Assembly: GCF_002810445.1 (NCBI RefSeq)
Contig: NZ_NEXS01000003.1
Coordinates: forward strand, 744,001-808,000
Direction of reading: 5' to 3'
Length of the DNA stretch: 64,000 nt
DNA from: Advenella sp. S44
Lineage (GTDB): Bacteria > Pseudomonadota > Gammaproteobacteria > Burkholderiales > Burkholderiaceae_B
In this document: positions 36,242 to 46,812 of the stretch, piece after piece
Position numbering within the stretch: the stretch's first letter is position 1
Layout: every line of letters starts with the position of its first letter
Made by a program: the position numbers and the translations under genes
Notes under the pieces: generated by a model
What the model was told of the DNA's origin: nothing
Databases searched by the model: none
What the model saw: the letters and a program-made list of their open reading frames with translations, nothing else

Positions 36242-38296
36242 ATGACCACCACGGCTGCAACATCGAATTTTCACCTATCTAATGCCATCCGCGCGCTATC
36301 CATGGACGCCGTGCAGCAGGCCAACTCCGGTCATCCTGGTGCTCCAATGGGGATGGCCGAGATTGCCGAAGCCCTGTGGACGCGTCACCTGCGCCACAAT
36401 CCTGCAGATCCGGCCTGGCCTGATCGGGACCGTTTTATCCTGTCCAACGGGCATGGTTCCATGCTGCTTTACGCGTTGCTGCATCTGACAGGCTATGACT
36501 TGCCGCTAAACGAGCTGCGTCAGTTCCGCCAATTGCATTCCAAGACACCGGGACACCCCGAGGTGGGTATCACCGCAGGCGTAGAAACGACCACCGGCCC
36601 GTTGGGGCAGGGGCTGTCCAATGCCGTGGGTTTTGCGCTGGCAGAAGAACTGCTGGCTGCCGAATTTAACAAACCTGAACATAAAATTGTCGACCACTAC
36701 ACCTATGCTTTTGTAGGCGATGGCTGTCTCATGGAAGGCATCTCTCACGAGGTATGCTCGCTGGCCGGCACGCTGAAGCTGTCCAAGCTCATTGTTCTGT
36801 ATGACGATAATGGTATCTCCATCGACGGCAAGGTCGAGCCCTGGTTTGCGGACGATACCGGTAAACGCTTCGAAGGTTACGGCTGGAATGTGATTCGTGG
36901 CGTTGATGGTCACGATGTGGTCGCAGTCGATCATGCCATCGCCAAGGCCAAACAGCAGGCGCAGCGCGGTTCCTCCGGCCCGACAATTATTATATGCAAG
37001 ACTACCATTGGCAAAGGCGCACCTAATTTGCAAGGTAGCGATAAGGTTCATGGCGCACCGCTTGGCGCGGCAGAAATCGCGGCTACGCGCGAGGCGATTG
37101 GCTGGACGCTGCCGCCATTCGAAATTTCCGAAGACGTATATGCGGGCTGGAATCAGCGCGAGCGTGGCGAGCAGGCACAGCGCGACTGGAAAAAGCAATT
37201 TGCGCTCTACAGCATAGACTATCCACAGGAAGCACAGGAATTTACACGCCGCATGAACGGCCAGATGCCTGCCGACTTCGCCGAGAAATTGACGGCCTTT
37301 GTGCAGCAAACCACCGGCAAGGCTGAAACCGTCGCGTCTCGCAAGGCGTCGCAGTTTGCGATCACCGCGTTGGCCGAGATACTGCCCGAGATGTTGGGTG
37401 GCTCGGCAGACCTGACCGGCTCGGTATTTACCGACTGGAAAAGCGCCGGTGCTGTGCGCCGCGGCACAGACGGGCATTTACAGTTCGGTCGTCACATCAA
37501 TTATGGCGTGCGCGAATTCGGCATGGCGGCCATAATGAATGGCATCGCCCTGCATGGCGGCTATCTGCCTTTTGGCGGCACGTTCCTCACTTTTTCTGAT
37601 TACTCACGCAATGCCATCCGTATGGCTGCGCTCATGAAGCAGCGTGTTGTCCATGTTTTCACGCACGACTCCATTGGCCTGGGCGAAGATGGTCCCACGC
37701 ATCAATCGGTCGAGCACGCAGCCAGCCTGCGGCTGATTCCGAACCTGGACGTATGGCGTCCTTGCGATACCACTGAAACCGCCATTGCTTGGAAGTGCGC
37801 GGTATCTCGTCCTGTCAGTGTCGGCATGAAAGTAGAACAGGGCGGCCCCAGCGCCTTGCTCTTGTCTCGGCAGAACCTGCCCTTTGTCGAGCGCGATAGT
37901 GACACCATCGAACAAATAGAAAAAGGTGGTTACGTTTTGCGAGACGCACCGGACGCACAAGCCGTTATTATTGCTACCGGTTCTGAAGTCGGACTGGCGC
38001 TTGAGGCCCAGACATTGCTTGCGAAAGAAAATATCGCCGTGCGTGTCGTATCCATGCCTAGTACTTCGGTATTTGATCGCCAGAGCGCCGAGTGGCGCGA
38101 CAATGTGATTCCGCCGAACTTGCCTGCTGTCTCCATTGAGGCGGGCGTCACGTCAGGCTGGTATAAATACATAGGCCGCAACGGCGTTGCCGTTGGCCTG
38201 GATACCTACGGTGAATCGGCCCCGGCCGGTGTACTGTTCAAGCATTTCGGGTTTACCGCGGAGAACGTGGCGAACAGGGTTAAACAGGTTTTATAA
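36242..38296 (+). CDS. tkt: Transketolase
   Basis: ThDP-dependent enzyme of the pentose phosphate and, where present, Calvin pathways. ThDP-binding [12 protein letters not shown]...DDNGISIDG near residues 160-195 and the central pyrimidine-binding domain are clear. 684 residues is slightly long but in the family range (about 660-680). First gene of a tkt-gap-pgk cluster typical of Burkholderiales; the next start lies 16 bp after its stop. Transcription is divergent from rsmE. Confidence 0.97.
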   Translation: MTTTAATSNFHLSNAIRALSMDAVQQANSGHPGAPMGMAEIAEALWTRHLRHNPADPAWPDRDRFILSNGHGSMLLYALLHLTGYDLPLNELRQFRQLHSKTPGHPEVGITAGVETTTGPLGQGLSNAVGFALAEELLAAEFNKPEHKIVDHYTYAFVGDGCLMEGISHEVCSLAGTLKLSKLIVLYDDNGISIDGKVEPWFADDTGKRFEGYGWNVIRGVDGHDVVAVDHAIAKAKQQAQRGSSGPTIIICKTTIGKGAPNLQGSDKVHGAPLGAAEIAATREAIGWTLPPFEISEDVYAGWNQRERGEQAQRDWKKQFALYSIDYPQEAQEFTRRMNGQMPADFAEKLTAFVQQTTGKAETVASRKASQFAITALAEILPEMLGGSADLTGSVFTDWKSAGAVRRGTDGHLQFGRHINYGVREFGMAAIMNGIALHGGYLPFGGTFLTFSDYSRNAIRMAALMKQRVVHVFTHDSIGLGEDGPTHQSVEHAASLRLIPNLDVWRPCDTTETAIAWKCAVSRPVSVGMKVEQGGPSALLLSRQNLPFVERDSDTIEQIEKGGYVLRDAPDAQAVIIATGSEVGLALEAQTLLAKENIAVRVVSMPSTSVFDRQSAEWRDNVIPPNLPAVSIEAGVTSGWYKYIGRNGVAVGLDTYGESAPAGVLFKHFGFTAENVANRVKQVL

Positions 38297-38312
38297 AACA
38301 GGAGAGAATGTA

Positions 38313-39323
38313 ATGACCATTCGTGTTGCAATTAACGGCTACGGCCGCATCGGCCGTAATGTACTGCGCGCTCACTATGAAGGTGGCAAAAAGCATGATA
38401 TTGAAATCGTCGCGATCAATGATCTGGGCGATCCCAAGACCAATGCCCACCTGACTCAGTATGACACTGCGCATGGCCGCTTCCCTGGTACTGTCGACGT
38501 CGATGGTGATTACATGGTTGTCAATGGCGACAAAATTCGCGTACTTGCCAATCGCAATCCGGCAGAACTGCCTTGGGGCGAACTCAAAGTTGACGTCGTC
38601 CTGGAGTGTACCGGCTTTTTCACCTCCAAGGAGAAAGCCAGCGCGCATCTCAAGGGCGGCGCCAAGAAGGTCATTATTTCCGCTCCGGGCGGCAAAGACG
38701 TGGACGCCACCATTGTTTACGGTGTCAACCACCAAGTACTCAAGGCAAGCGACACCGTCATTTCCAATGCCTCATGCACCACCAACTGCCTGGTTCCGCT
38801 GGTGCAGCCGTTGCATGAAGCGCTGGGTGTGGAAAACGGCCTGATGACGACCATTCACGCCTACACCAATGACCAGGTGTTGACTGACGTCTATCACGAA
38901 GACCTGCGTCGCGCCCGTTCAGCCACCATGAGCATGATCCCCACCAAAACCGGTGCGGCTGCTGCTGTTGGCCTGGTTCTGCCCGAACTGAACGGTAAGC
39001 TGGATGGCTATTCGGTCCGCGTTCCGACGATCAACGTATCTCTTGTCGATCTGTCTTTCGTTTCCAAACGCGATACGACGGTTGAAGAGGTGAACGCCAT
39101 TCTGAAAAAAGCGTCGGAAGGCTCGCTCAAAGGTATCCTGGATTACAACGAAGCTCCGCTGGTATCAGTAGACTTCAATCACAATCCCGCATCCAGCACA
39201 TTTGATGCTACTCAAACCAAAGTATCTGGAAAACTGGTCAAAGTGGCGTCCTGGTACGACAACGAGTGGGGTTTCTCCAATCGTATGCTCGATACCACGG
39301 TAGCCCTGATGTCTGCCAAGTAA
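38313..39323 (+). CDS. gap: Glyceraldehyde-3-phosphate dehydrogenase, type I
   Basis: Glycolytic oxidation of glyceraldehyde-3-phosphate. Rossmann motif [14 protein letters not shown] at the N terminus, catalytic Cys in [13 protein letters not shown], and the C-terminal [15 protein letters not shown]. 336 residues from the ATG at 38313 with aggagag upstream; the longer open frame overlaps tkt. A strong hairpin with a T-run lies between gap and pgk. Confidence 0.97.
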   Translation: MTIRVAINGYGRIGRNVLRAHYEGGKKHDIEIVAINDLGDPKTNAHLTQYDTAHGRFPGTVDVDGDYMVVNGDKIRVLANRNPAELPWGELKVDVVLECTGFFTSKEKASAHLKGGAKKVIISAPGGKDVDATIVYGVNHQVLKASDTVISNASCTTNCLVPLVQPLHEALGVENGLMTTIHAYTNDQVLTDVYHEDLRRARSATMSMIPTKTGAAAAVGLVLPELNGKLDGYSVRVPTINVSLVDLSFVSKRDTTVEEVNAILKKASEGSLKGILDYNEAPLVSVDFNHNPASSTFDATQTKVSGKLVKVASWYDNEWGFSNRMLDTTVALMSAK

Positions 39324-39351
39324 TCGGTTGGTGTCTGTCAAAGACATTGCA

Positions 39352-39388
39352 AACGGCATTGCGCGCTTCGGCGGGCAGTGCCGTTTTT
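39352..39388 (+). terminator. Hairpin with UUCG loop and T-run between gap and pgk
   Basis: AACGGCA (39352-39358) pairs with TGCCGTT (39379-39385); an inner GCGCGC/GCGGGC helix is capped by TTCG, and five Ts end it. It is placed to end or reduce transcription between gap and pgk, so pgk may be made at a different level from gap. Confidence 0.75.
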
Positions 39389-39413
39389 CACAATAACACC
39401 AAGGAGTGACAAT

Positions 39414-40610
39414 ATGGCGAATGTACAAACGCTTTCCGCCCTGGCAAAGAATGGCCAGCTCAAAGACAAACGTGTTTTCATCCGTTCCGATCTGAACGTG
39501 CCACTGGCCGACGATGGCAGCATCACTGAAGACACCCGTATCCGCGCGTCCGTGCCGGCCATCCAGATGGCGCTGGAAGCAGGCGCTGCCGTCATGGTGA
39601 CATCGCATCTGGGCCGCCCGACAGAGGGCACATTGACGGCCCAGGACTCGCTTGCTCCGGTAGCCAAGCGCCTGAGCGAACTGTTGGGCAAGCCCGTGCA
39701 ATTGGTCCAGGACTGGGTCGACGGCGTCAGCGTAGCACCTGGGCAGGTGGTATTGCTGGAAAACTGCCGTGTCAATCAAGGCGAGAAAAAAAACGATGAA
39801 GCGTTGGCCCGCAAACTGGCAGCGCTATGCGATGTCTATGCCAACGACGCCTTTGGCACCGCTCACCGCGCTGAAGCGACTACGCATGGCATTGCCCAAT
39901 TTGCACCCATTGCCTGCGCAGGTCCTCTGATGCAAGCCGAACTGGAGGCCCTGGGCAAAGCGTTGCAAAATCCAAAGCGTCCGCTGGTGGCCATTGTGGG
40001 CGGCTCCAAAGTCTCGACCAAGCTGTCTATCCTGCAATCGCTGGCTGAAAAGGTAGACCAATTGGTTGTGGGTGGCGGTATCGCCAATACCTTTATGCTT
40101 GCCAGTGGCAAGAAAATCGGCAAATCGCTGTCCGAGCCCGATCAGATCGATCAGGCCAAGGTGGTAATCGATATGATGGCCAAGCGTGGCGCCGGCGTGC
40201 CCATTCCAACAGACGTTGTCTGCGGCAAGGAGTTTTCAGCGCAGGCAAAAGGCGAGGTCAAATCGGCCGATGAGGTGGCTGATGACGACATGATTTTCGA
40301 TATCGGAGAAAATACCGCTGCTGAACTGGCCGACATTTTGAAAAACGCCGGTACGATCGTATGGAACGGCCCTGTGGGTGTGTTCGAATTCGACGCCTTT
40401 GCCAATGGCACCCGCAAGGTCGCCGAAGCCATTGCCGCATCTGACGGCTTTTCCATTGCCGGGGGGGGCGATACACTGGCCGCTATCTCCAAGTTCGGCA
40501 TCACCGAGCAGGTAGGCTATATCTCTACCGGTGGCGGCGCGTTCCTGGAATTTCTTGAAGGCAAGGTGTTGCCTGCCATTCAGATTCTGGAGCAGCGCAA
40601 TAAGACATAA
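39414..40610 (+). CDS. pgk: Phosphoglycerate kinase
   Basis: Transfers phosphate from 1,3-bisphosphoglycerate to ADP. N-terminal [32 protein letters not shown] in the hinge region, and the nucleotide-binding [13 protein letters not shown] near the end. 398 residues from the ATG at 39414 with aaggag upstream. In related Bordetella-type genomes pgk is followed by pyk and fba; here an envelope gene block follows instead. Confidence 0.97.
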   Translation: MANVQTLSALAKNGQLKDKRVFIRSDLNVPLADDGSITEDTRIRASVPAIQMALEAGAAVMVTSHLGRPTEGTLTAQDSLAPVAKRLSELLGKPVQLVQDWVDGVSVAPGQVVLLENCRVNQGEKKNDEALARKLAALCDVYANDAFGTAHRAEATTHGIAQFAPIACAGPLMQAELEALGKALQNPKRPLVAIVGGSKVSTKLSILQSLAEKVDQLVVGGGIANTFMLASGKKIGKSLSEPDQIDQAKVVIDMMAKRGAGVPIPTDVVCGKEFSAQAKGEVKSADEVADDDMIFDIGENTAAELADILKNAGTIVWNGPVGVFEFDAFANGTRKVAEAIAASDGFSIAGGGDTLAAISKFGITEQVGYISTGGGAFLEFLEGKVLPAIQILEQRNKT

Positions 40611-40677
40611 ATCGGCGTCAGGTCGACTTGCGCACGTCGCAGTTTGACATCGGCAACGCAACGAACCTGCAGCCCTG

Positions 40678-40705
40678 GCCATCGACACAGTCGGTGGCTT
40701 TTTTT
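40678..40705 (+). terminator. Intrinsic terminator after pgk
   Basis: GCCATCGAC (40678-40686) pairs with GTCGGTGGC (40690-40698), with one T-G pair, around ACA; seven Ts follow. It ends the tkt-gap-pgk transcript 68 bp after the pgk stop. Confidence 0.9.
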
Positions 40706-40836
40706 ATACATTGTGGCACTTTGGGCCACGCTACGTATTTTCGGCAGATAGCTGAATCAGACCCACTTCTGTTATGATTTCAGCGAGCCGCCGGTTTGGC
40801 TGGTGGCCCAGAGTTTCTTTTCTGAAGGCAGTAACT

Positions 40837-43800
40837 ATGAAACGTATATTTGTTGCTGGGGCTGCACTGGCCCTGTGGGGAATCTTTGCCACTGCTGGCG
40901 CCGCCGATATTACATCGGTGTCGCCTTCGGGCACGCAAAGCAAGGTCTCGGCTATCGATATTGTGTTCAGCACCAACGTCATTCCGTTGGGCCGCAACGA
41001 TTTACCGCCCCCAGTAACAGTCCAGTGTACAGACAGCCAGATCAAAGGGCACGGCAAATGGTCCGATGGTGCGCACTGGTCATACGAATTCGAAAAAACA
41101 CTGCCAGCAGGTGTGCAATGCACGATTACCCCTGATGCGTCTTTTCGCGATACCGTCGGCAAGCCGATTCAGGGAAAAAAACAATACCGGTTTGATACTG
41201 GCAGGCTGGCGGTCGAATCTGTCAGTCCATCGGGCCGGGTCAGCGAAGACCAGGCTTTCACGGTCAGGTTTAATTTGCCGGTGAAGGCAGCCAGCCTGCA
41301 AGAACATGCCAGCTGCGTCGTGCAGGGGTTAGGCGAACAGATCCCCGTCAAAGTGCTGTCCGAGCAGGACAAGCAGGTCATTATCAGCCAGGCTCGGCCC
41401 TATCTGGCAGATGAGGCAGACAATATTGCCTTTGTTCAGTGCGCGCGTCGCTTGCCGGCCGCTGCAAAAGGCAGACTCGTCATCGGGCAAGCCGTAAGCA
41501 GCCAGGGCGGCGTATCCATGAGCAAGCCCTATCAGTTCGAGTTCGACGTGCGCAAGAATTTTTCCGCCGGGTTTTCGTGCGCACGTGAGAACCAGAATGC
41601 GCATTGTTCGCCAGCCAGGCCGGTATATCTCACGCTTAGTGAATCGGTCGATACCGCTGCAATAAAATCCATCACACTTGTTGCTGCTAACGGAAAACAG
41701 TATTCGCCAGAGATCACTGAAAACGACGCTACGGTAAGCAGCGTGAAGTTCCCGGGTCCTTTTGCCGAAAACGAAACACTCACGCTCAATGTGCCGGCAG
41801 GCCTGCAGGACGACTCTGGGCGGGCGCTGAGCAATGCGGAACAGTTTCCGATGAAGATCCGCATGGCTTCCTATTCACCCATGCTCAAGTTTGCTTCTTC
41901 GTCCTTCGGGATTATCGAGCGCAACGCCGACTCTGTCCAGGGCAAGGCACCGTGGCTGGTGCCGCTTACGGTCAGGTATATAGAGAAGCAACTGGCCGTC
42001 AAGGACCGGGCGCTTTCACCTGGCACAATTCGTGACTATGTTCCCCAGGACGATGCCGATGTACTCAAGGCCTTTGCGCGGGTGCGCCGCCTGGACGAAA
42101 CGTCCATGACGGCAGCAAATATCCGCAATGTCATGAATGATCGGGCAGACACCCCCACGGAAAAAAAACCGGCCTACATAGACACGCGTTCCGTTTCCAT
42201 GCTCTCCGAAAACCCGGACGCAGCAACCATTACACTGCCTGCTTCACCGTCTGGCGGTGAACGTCGCGATTTCGAAGTGCTCGGCGTGCCGTTGCACAAG
42301 CCGGGCTTTCATGTGCTGGAAGCCAGTTCTGCCCGGCTTGGACAGGCGTTGCTGGCAAATAAAAAACCCATGTACGTGCGCAGCTCTGTATTGGTTACCA
42401 ATATGGCCGTGCATGTCAAAAAGGGCCGGGACGATTTGCTGGTATGGGTGACAACGCTGGACGATGCCAAACCGGTAGCGCACGCACAGGTCAATGTGCT
42501 GGACTGCTCAGGCAAAAAACTGGTGAGCGGCCAAACAGGCAGCGACGGTATCTGGCATTACCGCAAGGCGGTCAAGGGTGAAGACTATTGTGCTTCTACG
42601 GAGTTGTCCGGCCTTTTTGTCTCTGCACGTATTGGTGCCGACCACCCGCAAGCGGCCGGTGTGGGTGATTATTCATTTGCCTTTACCTCGTGGGATCAGG
42701 GAATCGAATCGTGGCGCTTTAATGTGCCAACCGACAGCTCCGCGCAGCCCACCGTACGCGCGCATACCGTCATGGACCGCAGCCTGTTTCGCGCCGGAGA
42801 AACGGTGTCGATGAAGCATCTGTTGCGCACGCTGACGCGCGACGGGTTTGCATTGCCTGCAACTGACACGCTGCCAACAGAAGCAAGCATAGAATTGGTT
42901 GGCGGCGAAGACAAGTACACGTTTCCCCTGGAATGGAAGCAGACGCCCGGTGGCAGTGTATCCAGCACATCAGAGTGGAAGATCCCGCAGGACATCAAGC
43001 GCGGTCAGTACCGAGTGGTGCTTGACCCAGACGACAAATACTATGAAACGGTTCAGTTTCGTGTTGAAGACTTCAAGCTGCCTTTGCTGTCCGGACAGCT
43101 TTCGGTTAATGATGCGGCCGGCGGCCAGGGGCCGTTGATCGCGCCGCAGGCCTTGCGTGTGGATATGCAAATGCAATATCTGTCGGGCGGTGCAGCGAGC
43201 AAATTGCCGGTCGATATCTCCGCGCTGTCACGCAACCGCAAGATTTCCTTCCGCGACTATGACGATTATTCCTTTGATCCGCCGCAGCCTGTAGACGCAG
43301 CCAATGAGAATGCGGAACAAGAAGCCGCGACAGAAAGTAATGACGCCAGTCGCATCATCGTGAATAAACAGAAAATCACGCTGGACAGCCAGGGTCACGG
43401 CACACTGGCGCTGGACGCGCTGCCGGTTTCGGACTTACCGCGAAATCTCACGTTTGAAGGCAGCTTCATGGATCCCAACGGGCAAGTGCAAACCATCAGT
43501 CGGACGGTTCCCGTCTGGCCTGCCGCCTATGTGGCAGGAATCCGCAGTGGCTACCTCGTGCAACAGGAAAAGGCGGCCGGCATTTCCGTCGTTGTGCTCG
43601 ATACCCAGGGCAAGCCGGTCACCACGGCGCCGGTCACCGTGCGTGCGGTCAGCTATACCTATCAGACTGTGCGCAAGCGCCTGGTAGGTGGTTTTTACAG
43701 CTACGATACGCATCGCGTCGCCAAGGACCTGGGAACCGTTTGCACTGGAACCAGTGATGCAGACGGCAAACTAGCTTGCGATATAAAACTGAAAGAGCAG

Positions 43801-46800
43801 GGACGCATCAGTCTGGTTGCGCAGGTAAGCGATCCGCAAGGGCGCCAGGCGCAGGCAGAATCCAGTGTCTATGTGGTCGGCGCCGGTGAAATGTGGTTCT
43901 CGGGCGAGAATAACGATCGCATCGATATTATTTCCGACAAGAAGGAATATCAGCCGGGCGAGACGGCGCAGTTCCAGGTTCGCATGCCGTTTCGGCAGGC
44001 CAACGCGCTGGTTGCCATTGAGCGCGAAGGCATACTGGAAACGCGGCAGGTTGCACTGTCGGGCACGAATCCCTCCTTTAGCGTTCAGATCAAGCCAGAA
44101 TGGGGGCCAAACGTCTATGTTTCGGTGCTGGCCTTGCGCGGTCGAATCCGCGACTCGGCACAGAATCCCGACTTAAGCTGGGGAGAGCCGGTGGCGGCTT
44201 CGCCTACGGCATTGATTGACCTGGCCAAGCCAGCCTATCGCTACGGCCTGACGGGAATTCGCGTGCGCAGTGATAACAATGCGATGAAGGTTACTGTCAC
44301 AACAGACAAGCCGCGCTATCAGGTCCGCGACCAGGCCACGGCAACTATTCGGGCAACCTTGCCCGATGGCCGCCCGGCCGCCCATGCCAGTGTTGCCCTG
44401 GCCGTGGTCGACGAGGCCTTGCTGGAGCTGGCACCCAATGAGAGTTGGGATATTGTCAAAGCCATGATGGGCGAACGCGCTTACGGCGTGGAAACCGCGA
44501 CGGCGCAAATGGAAGTTGTAGGCCGGCGGCACTATGGCCGCAAGGCCCTGCCGCCCGGTGGTGGTGGCGGCCATGGTGGCGCGCCGACCCGCGAGTTGCT
44601 CGACAGCCTGGTATTGTGGAAACCCGATATTTTGCTGGATGAGCAGGGTCAGGCCGCTGTGCCGTTGCGCCTGAACGATGCAATCTCCGGTTTTCGACTG
44701 GCGGCCATTGCCGAACTGGGTGCAGACCGGTTCGGCCAGGGCAGCGCCCAGTTCGTGACAACGCAGGATCTGCAGGCTATTTCTGGTCTGCCGCTGGTTG
44801 CCCGTAGTGATGATCATTACACCGCAGCAATGACGCTGCGCAATGCGACAGATCGCGCCATGACTGTAGAGGCAGGCGCAAGCGTCAGCGGTCAGTCGCT
44901 TGCGCCAATGTCCCTGAAGCGACAGACCGTAACGATTGCGGCACAGTCATCAATCAGGGTGAGCTGGGACATGGACATGCGCAAGCTGGCGCCAGGTACC
45001 GAATCGCAAACACTCAAATGGCGCTTCGATGCAAGGGAGCAGAACGTATCTTCTGACGCTGTCGCCACAGATCGCATCGCGGCCGATAGTGTCGAGGTGT
45101 CTCAATTGCTGATTCCGACCGTGCCGGTAACCGTGCGACAGGCAACGCTGCAATCGGTGCGGGCAAAGGAACCTATACAGGGGCTGCCCGTGCAGCCGCC
45201 GGCGGGCGCAATCAAAGGCACTGACGGCCTGCCGCTAGGTGGCGTACAGGTGCAACTGTCCACTTCGCTGGCAAATGGGCTGGAGCCGGTGCGCCGCTGG
45301 TTCACCGACTATCAGTTCACCTGCCTGGAACAATTGTCATCGATCGCTATCGGCATCGACAACCCGCAGCGCTGGTCGGCATTGATGAACCGGTTGCCCG
45401 TCTACATGGATGACCATGGACTGGTGGCATACTTTCCAGGGCTTGCCGGCGATGAAGTGCTTACCGCGCACCTGCTCGCGGTTTCTCACGAAGCCAGTCG
45501 CGGCGGCCAGCCATATACGATTCCCGATGCGTATCGTGAAAAAATGCTGGAAGGGCTAATGTCCTATGTCACAGGGAAAATCCGCTCCACCGCATGGCAG
45601 CCTAAACAGGATAATGGGGAACGCAGGCTGATGGTACTGGAGTCGCTGGCCAGAGCTGGTCTGGTCACGCCGCGCCTGATGTCCACGATTGAGTTTGATC
45701 GGGAACGCATGAGTACGGCTGCGCTGGTAGACTGGCTCAGTATCGTATCGCGCGTCAAGACAATGCCGGATCAGGCCAAAATTCTGGCTTCGCTGCGTTC
45801 TGCGTTGCTCTCGCGCATGAGTCGCCAGGGAACCAGCCTGGTTCTGGCAGATGACGACAATGCCTATCCGTGGTGGATGATGAGCAATCGGGCCAGTGTG
45901 ACGGCCAAGCTGCTGGTGACGGTCATGGACAACAAGGCCTGGGAAAAGGATATTCCGCTGTTGCTGACCGGCTTGCTGGGCCAGCAGCAGCGCGGCGCCT
46001 GGTCTACGACGACAGCCAATGTGTGGGGCACGCTGGCGGTTCGCGCCTTTAGCGCTTCGTTTGAAAAAACGCCTGTCAAGGGCACGCTGTCCATGTCGCT
46101 GAAAGCCGCCGGAAATGACGCAGTCGCAGACGATCAGCAGTGGGAAGGGCTGCTGCCGACGCAAAAAATCCTGGCGCCCTGGAAAAACAGTGACGCCCGG
46201 CAATTGTCGCTCTCCTTGCAGGGCACGGGCCGCGTCTGGGCGTCCGTGGCTGCCCAGGCCGCAGTGCCGGTCGACAAGCCCGTGTATGCAGGCTATACGC
46301 TGAGCCGCAGCATTACGCCTGTATCACAGGCGCAAAACGGGAAATGGTCCGTAGGCGATATTTATCGTATCAGACTGGAGATGACAGCAAAAGCCGCCAT
46401 GAACTGGGTAGTCCTGAGCGATCCGGTGCCGGCCGGAGCAACTATCCTGGGCGGCGGGCTTGGCCGGGATTCGGCGGTGGCCACAGAGAGTGAAGAGCAG
46501 GATGAAAATGGCAAGTTGCCAAGTTTTGTCGAAAGAAAAAGTGAACTCTACCGTGCCTACTATGCATGGCTGCCTGCTGGCAAGACTACGCTCGAGTACA
46601 CCGTGCGGCTCAATACGCCAGGCAGCTATAGCCTGCCGGCCACACGCATCGAAGCCATGTATGCACCACAGGTCTATGGGGAGTTGCCCAACACGGCCCG
46701 GTTTACCATTGTTGACGCCAACAATGAATCGGCACCAACTGCTGCACCACAGTCCGCAGCGGCGCCAGGGCCGGATGCAAACGCGGATGTGAATAACGCA

Positions 46801-46812
46801 GCCACGCCATGA
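40837..46812 (+). CDS. yfhM: Bacterial alpha-2-macroglobulin (YfhM/ECAM-like)
   Basis: A giant periplasmic protease trap paired with PBP1C. Signal peptide MKRIFVAGAALALWGIFATAGA without a lipobox Cys, unlike the lipoprotein form of E. coli. N-terminal macroglobulin-like beta domains, the MG10-like bait region around residue 1200-1260 with a Gly/His-rich patch (GGGGGHGG), and the thioester site CLEQ with Cys1496. Total length is 1991 residues versus about 1650 in E. coli, with extra N-terminal domains. The start at 40837 is chosen for the signal peptide. Its stop overlaps the pbpC start (ATGA). Confidence 0.93.
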   Translation: MKRIFVAGAALALWGIFATAGAADITSVSPSGTQSKVSAIDIVFSTNVIPLGRNDLPPPVTVQCTDSQIKGHGKWSDGAHWSYEFEKTLPAGVQCTITPDASFRDTVGKPIQGKKQYRFDTGRLAVESVSPSGRVSEDQAFTVRFNLPVKAASLQEHASCVVQGLGEQIPVKVLSEQDKQVIISQARPYLADEADNIAFVQCARRLPAAAKGRLVIGQAVSSQGGVSMSKPYQFEFDVRKNFSAGFSCARENQNAHCSPARPVYLTLSESVDTAAIKSITLVAANGKQYSPEITENDATVSSVKFPGPFAENETLTLNVPAGLQDDSGRALSNAEQFPMKIRMASYSPMLKFASSSFGIIERNADSVQGKAPWLVPLTVRYIEKQLAVKDRALSPGTIRDYVPQDDADVLKAFARVRRLDETSMTAANIRNVMNDRADTPTEKKPAYIDTRSVSMLSENPDAATITLPASPSGGERRDFEVLGVPLHKPGFHVLEASSARLGQALLANKKPMYVRSSVLVTNMAVHVKKGRDDLLVWVTTLDDAKPVAHAQVNVLDCSGKKLVSGQTGSDGIWHYRKAVKGEDYCASTELSGLFVSARIGADHPQAAGVGDYSFAFTSWDQGIESWRFNVPTDSSAQPTVRAHTVMDRSLFRAGETVSMKHLLRTLTRDGFALPATDTLPTEASIELVGGEDKYTFPLEWKQTPGGSVSSTSEWKIPQDIKRGQYRVVLDPDDKYYETVQFRVEDFKLPLLSGQLSVNDAAGGQGPLIAPQALRVDMQMQYLSGGAASKLPVDISALSRNRKISFRDYDDYSFDPPQPVDAANENAEQEAATESNDASRIIVNKQKITLDSQGHGTLALDALPVSDLPRNLTFEGSFMDPNGQVQTISRTVPVWPAAYVAGIRSGYLVQQEKAAGISVVVLDTQGKPVTTAPVTVRAVSYTYQTVRKRLVGGFYSYDTHRVAKDLGTVCTGTSDADGKLACDIKLKEQGRISLVAQVSDPQGRQAQAESSVYVVGAGEMWFSGENNDRIDIISDKKEYQPGETAQFQVRMPFRQANALVAIEREGILETRQVALSGTNPSFSVQIKPEWGPNVYVSVLALRGRIRDSAQNPDLSWGEPVAASPTALIDLAKPAYRYGLTGIRVRSDNNAMKVTVTTDKPRYQVRDQATATIRATLPDGRPAAHASVALAVVDEALLELAPNESWDIVKAMMGERAYGVETATAQMEVVGRRHYGRKALPPGGGGGHGGAPTRELLDSLVLWKPDILLDEQGQAAVPLRLNDAISGFRLAAIAELGADRFGQGSAQFVTTQDLQAISGLPLVARSDDHYTAAMTLRNATDRAMTVEAGASVSGQSLAPMSLKRQTVTIAAQSSIRVSWDMDMRKLAPGTESQTLKWRFDAREQNVSSDAVATDRIAADSVEVSQLLIPTVPVTVRQATLQSVRAKEPIQGLPVQPPAGAIKGTDGLPLGGVQVQLSTSLANGLEPVRRWFTDYQFTCLEQLSSIAIGIDNPQRWSALMNRLPVYMDDHGLVAYFPGLAGDEVLTAHLLAVSHEASRGGQPYTIPDAYREKMLEGLMSYVTGKIRSTAWQPKQDNGERRLMVLESLARAGLVTPRLMSTIEFDRERMSTAALVDWLSIVSRVKTMPDQAKILASLRSALLSRMSRQGTSLVLADDDNAYPWWMMSNRASVTAKLLVTVMDNKAWEKDIPLLLTGLLGQQQRGAWSTTTANVWGTLAVRAFSASFEKTPVKGTLSMSLKAAGNDAVADDQQWEGLLPTQKILAPWKNSDARQLSLSLQGTGRVWASVAAQAAVPVDKPVYAGYTLSRSITPVSQAQNGKWSVGDIYRIRLEMTAKAAMNWVVLSDPVPAGATILGGGLGRDSAVATESEEQDENGKLPSFVERKSELYRAYYAWLPAGKTTLEYTVRLNTPGSYSLPATRIEAMYAPQVYGELPNTARFTIVDANNESAPTAAPQSAAAPGPDANADVNNAATP

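Noticed and set aside
36506-37477. 323-codon open frame opposite tkt
   Set aside because: Antisense shadow of transketolase with no motif or ribosome-binding site worth noting.
44173-44817. 214-codon frame antisense to the alpha-2-macroglobulin gene
   Set aside because: The sense gene has intact family motifs across the region; nothing supports an antisense product.
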